Shown here one piece after another: positions 12,500 to 16,456 of a stretch of DNA of 16,456 nucleotides. The stretch is taken from NCBI GenBank assembly GCA_009787945.1, contig WQSI01000030.1, forward strand, positions 1 to 16,456. Reading direction: 5' to 3'. The position numbers and the translations under genes were made by a program. The notes beneath the pieces were generated by a model. That model worked only from the letters and a program-made list of their open reading frames with translations, was not told the origin of the DNA and did not search any database. Position 1 is the stretch's first letter; each line of letters opens with the position of its first letter. The DNA comes from Defluviitaleaceae bacterium. Its GTDB lineage: Bacteria > Bacillota > Clostridia > Lachnospirales > WRAX01.

Positions 12500-15400
12500 A
12501 TGGAAAAGGGAAGAATCGCTCGCCTGCAACAGGGCAGGGCAGAGCGGATGAGTTACTCTAAAATAGCTGAAATTTTGGAGATGCCAAATCTTATAGAGCT
12601 GCAAAAGGACAGCTATGCATGGTTTTTGGCAGAGGGGCTTGATGAAGTTTTTAGGGACATTTCCCCCATAACCAATTTTGGCGAAACTTTGGTGCTAGAG
12701 TTTGCAGGGCATTACCTAGACACAACAGACACCAAATATACCATTGAAGAATGCAAAGAAAGGGATACCACCTACTCTGCACCCCTCAAAATTAAGGCTC
12801 GTCTTAGAAACAAGGAAGCCAACGAAATTAAAGAACAAGAAATTTTCATGGGGGAGTTTCCCCTGATGACCGAAAACGGAACATTTATTATAAACGGAGC
12901 GGAGCGCGTTGTAGTCAGCCAACTTGTCCGCTCTCCTGGCATTTATTACAATCTTGACCAAGACAAGGCGGGAAAACTGCTAATGTCTGCCACGGTTATT
13001 CCAAACCGCGGGGCTTGGCTTGAATATGAAACTGACAGTAATGATATTTTTGCCATTCGTGTAGACAGAACCCGCAAACTGCCTGTAACAAGCTTTATCC
13101 GCGCTATGGGCGTTGGAACGGATGCCGAAATTTTAGAGCTTTTTGGAAATGAGCCTAAAATTACCGCTTCTATTGAAAAGGATGCGGCAAAAACAAAAGA
13201 CGAAGGCCTCATTGAGGTCTATAAGCGTTTACGTCCAGGTGAACCTCCTGCGGTGGAAGCTTCCGAATCCCTTTTGCGCTCCATGTTTTTTGATAACAAG
13301 CGTTATGACCTAGCAAAGGTGGGAAGATATAAATTTAACAAAAAATTGCAACTGCGCAACCGCGTAAAGGGCTTTACCTTATCCCGCGATGCGGTAAGCC
13401 CCATAACTGATGAGGTTATAGCTCCTGCTGGCACTGTAATCACCCTTGATTTAGCTGACGAAATCCAGTCTACTGGCGTTGGCTATGTTTGGGTTAAAGT
13501 GCAACGAGGGGATGAGGAGGCAGAAACCAAGGTTTTGACCAATAACACCGTTGCCATCGCGCCGTTTTTAGAGCTTCGTGATATTGACCCTGCCGTTGTT
13601 GGCATTAAAGAAATGGTTCACTTCCCTGTTTTAATGGAACTTTTTATGGAGCATGACGAAGATGCGGAGCTTATCCAAGCTCTTAAAAATAACCGCAGCA
13701 AGCTTGTGCCTAAGCATATTACTGTTGACGACATGTTGGCAAGTGTGAACTATATCATCGGGCTTGATTATGGCATAGGCGGCAAGGATGACATTGACCA
13801 TTTAGGAAACCGCCGCATCCGTGCCGTTGGTGAGCTGTTGCAAAACCAATTCCGTATTGGGCTTTCCCGCATGGAAAGGGTTATCCGTGAGCGGATGACA
13901 ATTCAGGAGCTGGAAGGGCTTACCCCCCAATCTCTAATCAATATCCGCCCTGTAACCGCCGCTGTTAAGGAGTTTTTTGGAAGCTCTCAGCTTTCCCAGT
14001 TTATGGAGCAAACCAACCCATTAGGGGAGCTGACCCACAAACGCCGCCTGTCTGCCCTTGGGCCTGGTGGTCTTTCCCGTGACCGTGCATCTTTTGAAGT
14101 GCGTGACGTTCACGATTCCCACTATGGCAGAATGTGCCCTATTGAAACTCCCGAGGGGCCAAACATTGGCTTGATAAACTCTCTGGCAACCTATGCCCGT
14201 ATAAATGAATATGGATTTATTGAAGCACCTTATAGAAAAGTTGATAAAGCTGCCATTCCGCCGCGGGTGACAGAGGAATTTATTTATGTAACCGCTGATG
14301 AAGAAGAAAATTTTGTGGTTGCCCAAGCTAATGTGGAATTAAACGACCAAGGGGAGTTTTTAGCAAACCGTGTACCTGGACGGCATAAGGACATTATTAA
14401 CGAGTTTTCTGTGTCTGATGTGGATTTGATGGACGTTTCGCCAAAGCAGATTGTGTCTGTGGCAACTGCCCTCATCCCTTTCCTTGAGAATGACGACGTT
14501 TCCCGCGCTTTGATGGGGTCTAACATGCAACGTCAGGCTGTTCCGCTGATAAAAACCGCTTCCCCCATTGTGGGAACAGGTATGGAATTTAAAGCCGCTA
14601 AAGATAGTGGTGTTTGCATTATTGCCAAGCGGGATGGTGTGGTGGAAAGCGTCTCTGCCAGCTCTATTGTGGTTGCCACCCCAACAGGCAAAGACCATTA
14701 TAAGGTAGTTAAATTTATCCGTAGCAACCAAGGCACTTGTATCAACCAAAAACCTCTTGTTAGCATTGGTGATGAGGTTAAGGCGGGGGATATTCTTGCT
14801 GATGGACCCTCTACTCAAAACGGAGAGCTTGCTTTGGGGCAAAACCCTCTGATTGGTTTCATGTCTTGGGAGGGTTACAACTACGAAGATGCAATTTTGT
14901 TAAGCGAAAAGCTTGTGCAGGAGGATGTTTACACCTCTGTGCATATTGAAGAATATGAATCCGAAGCCCGCGATACTAAGCTTGGACCAGAAGAAATAAC
15001 CCGCGACATTCCAAATGTAGGCGATGACGCATTAAAAGACCTTGGTCTGGACGGGATTATCCGTGTAGGGGCAGAGGTGCGTCCTAATGATATTCTTGTG
15101 GGCAAAGTTACCCCCAAGGGTGAAACCGAACTTACCGCGGAAGAACGTCTGCTTCGCGCCATTTTTGGCGAAAAGGCTCGCGAGGTGCGGGATACATCCC
15201 TTCGTGTTCCCCATGGTGAAAGCGGCATAATTGTTGATGTTAAAGTGTTTACCCGTAAAAACGGGGACGAGCTGCCGCCTGGCGTTAATCAGGTTGTGCG
15301 TGTTTATATTGCACAAAAGCGTAAAATTAGTGTAGGGGATAAAATGGCAGGTCGCCATGGTAATAAGGGCGTAATTTCGCGGGTTTTACCTGTGGAGGAC

Positions 15401-16456
15401 ATGCCATATCTACCTAACGGACGACCATTGGATATTGTGTTAAATCCCTTGGGCGTGCCTTCCCGTATGAATATCGGGCAGGTTTTGGAGGTTCACTTGG
15501 GGCTTGCGGCAAAAGCCCTTGGCTGGAAGGTCGCAACCCCTGTATTTGACGGGGCAAGCGAAATGGAAATTATGGACACCTTACAGCTTGCAGAAGATTA
15601 CACCAAAATGGAATGGGAAGATTTTGAAACCCAGTGGAAGCCCGTTCTTGAATCAGATATTTTTGCAGGGCTTGAAGCCAATAAAGACAATCGTGAAGAA
15701 TGGAAGGATATGCCAATCACTCAAGATGGGAAAATCCATTTGAGGGATGGTCGCAGCGGTGAATATTTTGACAACCCTGTAACCGTTGGTTATATGCACT
15801 ATTTGAAGCTTCACCATCTGGTTGATGACAAAATCCACGCCCGTTCAACAGGTCCATACTCTCTTGTTACCCAACAGCCTTTGGGCGGTAAAGCCCAGTT
15901 TGGCGGTCAGCGTTTTGGTGAGATGGAGGTTTGGGCGTTGGAAGCCTATGGCGCGGCATACACCCTTCAAGAAATCCTAACCGTTAAATCTGATGACATT
16001 GTAGGTCGCGTTAAAACTTATGAAGCCATTGTTAAAGGGGAAAACATCCCAGAACCTGGCGTGCCAGAGTCTTTTAAAGTTTTGTTGAAGGAATTGCAAG
16101 CTCTTGGGCTTGATGTGAATATTAAAGAAGGCGGCAAAACCATTGCCATGCCAGAATCTAGCGATGACATTGCGGAATTGCCTGTTAACATTGAAGGGCA
16201 TGAAAGCGATGACGATGGCGGCGGCTTCTTGAAAAAGTCTAGCGTAAGTTTTGCTGACCATAATGAAAACCCCGACGCAGGTTCTAAAACTGGTTTTGAT
16301 GCCTTAGCAAATGCCATAGCTGCTGATGATATTGAAATTGATGATTTAGACGATGATGACGAAGACGACGATGATGATTTTGACCTAGAAATCAACACTA
16401 CTAAAACCGATACCGAGGAAAGCTTTGACCCAGAGGAAATGGAAGAAGCGGCGGGG
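12500..16456 (+). CDS. rpoB: DNA-directed RNA polymerase beta subunit, 3' end missing
   Basis: The frame is open from the ATG at 12500 to the window edge (1319 codons, no stop). It encodes RpoB, which forms much of the catalytic cleft of RNA polymerase. Landmarks in order are VSQLVRSPGIYY, the rifampicin-pocket region SSQLSQFMEQTNPLGELTHK (E503 where E. coli has D516), RDVHDSHYGRMCPIETPEGP, GDKMAGRHGNKG (946-957) and GGKAQFGGQRFGE (1129-1141). Residues about 1032-1075 are an insertion relative to my recollection of B. subtilis RpoB. After ESFKVLLKELQ (from 1190) comes a tail of at least 120 residues with an acidic stretch at 1276-1297, 17 of 22 residues Asp or Glu. rplL, normally just upstream, is absent. 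rpoC is expected downstream. Confidence 0.98.
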   Translation, partial: MEKGRIARLQQGRAERMSYSKIAEILEMPNLIELQKDSYAWFLAEGLDEVFRDISPITNFGETLVLEFAGHYLDTTDTKYTIEECKERDTTYSAPLKIKARLRNKEANEIKEQEIFMGEFPLMTENGTFIINGAERVVVSQLVRSPGIYYNLDQDKAGKLLMSATVIPNRGAWLEYETDSNDIFAIRVDRTRKLPVTSFIRAMGVGTDAEILELFGNEPKITASIEKDAAKTKDEGLIEVYKRLRPGEPPAVEASESLLRSMFFDNKRYDLAKVGRYKFNKKLQLRNRVKGFTLSRDAVSPITDEVIAPAGTVITLDLADEIQSTGVGYVWVKVQRGDEEAETKVLTNNTVAIAPFLELRDIDPAVVGIKEMVHFPVLMELFMEHDEDAELIQALKNNRSKLVPKHITVDDMLASVNYIIGLDYGIGGKDDIDHLGNRRIRAVGELLQNQFRIGLSRMERVIRERMTIQELEGLTPQSLINIRPVTAAVKEFFGSSQLSQFMEQTNPLGELTHKRRLSALGPGGLSRDRASFEVRDVHDSHYGRMCPIETPEGPNIGLINSLATYARINEYGFIEAPYRKVDKAAIPPRVTEEFIYVTADEEENFVVAQANVELNDQGEFLANRVPGRHKDIINEFSVSDVDLMDVSPKQIVSVATALIPFLENDDVSRALMGSNMQRQAVPLIKTASPIVGTGMEFKAAKDSGVCIIAKRDGVVESVSASSIVVATPTGKDHYKVVKFIRSNQGTCINQKPLVSIGDEVKAGDILADGPSTQNGELALGQNPLIGFMSWEGYNYEDAILLSEKLVQEDVYTSVHIEEYESEARDTKLGPEEITRDIPNVGDDALKDLGLDGIIRVGAEVRPNDILVGKVTPKGETELTAEERLLRAIFGEKAREVRDTSLRVPHGESGIIVDVKVFTRKNGDELPPGVNQVVRVYIAQKRKISVGDKMAGRHGNKGVISRVLPVEDMPYLPNGRPLDIVLNPLGVPSRMNIGQVLEVHLGLAAKALGWKVATPVFDGASEMEIMDTLQLAEDYTKMEWEDFETQWKPVLESDIFAGLEANKDNREEWKDMPITQDGKIHLRDGRSGEYFDNPVTVGYMHYLKLHHLVDDKIHARSTGPYSLVTQQPLGGKAQFGGQRFGEMEVWALEAYGAAYTLQEILTVKSDDIVGRVKTYEAIVKGENIPEPGVPESFKVLLKELQALGLDVNIKEGGKTIAMPESSDDIAELPVNIEGHESDDDGGGFLKKSSVSFADHNENPDAGSKTGFDALANAIAADDIEIDDLDDDDEDDDDDFDLEINTTKTDTEESFDPEEMEEAAG

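Noticed and set aside
12716..16398. Several minus-strand open frames within rpoB.
   Set aside because: They are antisense to a clearly conserved rpoB frame, resemble no protein family, and reflect codon bias of the sense strand.

Overview
The window looks like chromosomal housekeeping DNA from a low-to-moderate GC Gram-positive bacterium of the class Clostridia. Strong AGGAGG-type ribosome binding sites, textbook sigma-A promoters (TTGACA-N17-TATAAT before rpoB), very short gene spacing and the Bacillus/Clostridium-type neighbourhood of sua5, arginine phosphatase and rpiB all point there. A roughly 44-residue insertion late in RpoB and a long acidic RpoB tail resemble my memory of Lachnospirales proteins. 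The order is therefore a moderate-confidence guess only.

Layout. (1) Bases 1-2641, plus strand: the 3' part of dxs (isoprenoid precursor synthesis), tlyA (S4 plus rRNA-methyltransferase-like) and an unassigned class I SAM methyltransferase, all overlapping and probably one operon that begins upstream. (2) 2642-4941, plus strand: tagO/wecA-type undecaprenyl-phosphate sugar-phosphate transferase and prfA (release factor 1), each behind its own good promoter and followed by an intrinsic terminator at about 4969-4997. (3) 5016-10628, minus strand: a tightly packed run, in transcription order rsuA-family pseudouridine synthase, ddl, murI, a SEC-C zinc-motif protein, sua5/ywlC, ywlE-like arginine phosphatase, rpiB and an NADPH-dependent FMN-reductase-like flavoprotein. 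Junctions overlap or are separated by a few bases, except 39 bp before ddl and 45 bp before the SEC-C gene. (4) 10629-11950: a compact control region with two face-to-face promoters, a six-codon mini-ORF and a hairpin, then an M29 aminopeptidase gene with a strong terminator. (5) 11950-12499: about 550 bp without a normal protein gene, holding a large nested-palindrome element (about 11950-12178), a near-perfect promoter and a long rpoB leader. (6) 12500-16456: rpoB, open at the window edge.

The genes serve cell-wall precursor synthesis (dxs for the lipid carrier, tagO, murI, ddl) and translation or RNA modification (tlyA, prfA, sua5, rsuA), plus transcription (rpoB). No CRISPR array, prophage, transposase, tRNA, rRNA or obvious defence system is visible, so I do not claim a new multi-gene system. 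The less explained parts are the nested palindrome, the unusual position of rpoB without rplL, the promoter/mini-ORF arrangement before the aminopeptidase gene, and several changed residues in otherwise conserved enzymes (RpiB, MurI, RpoB).
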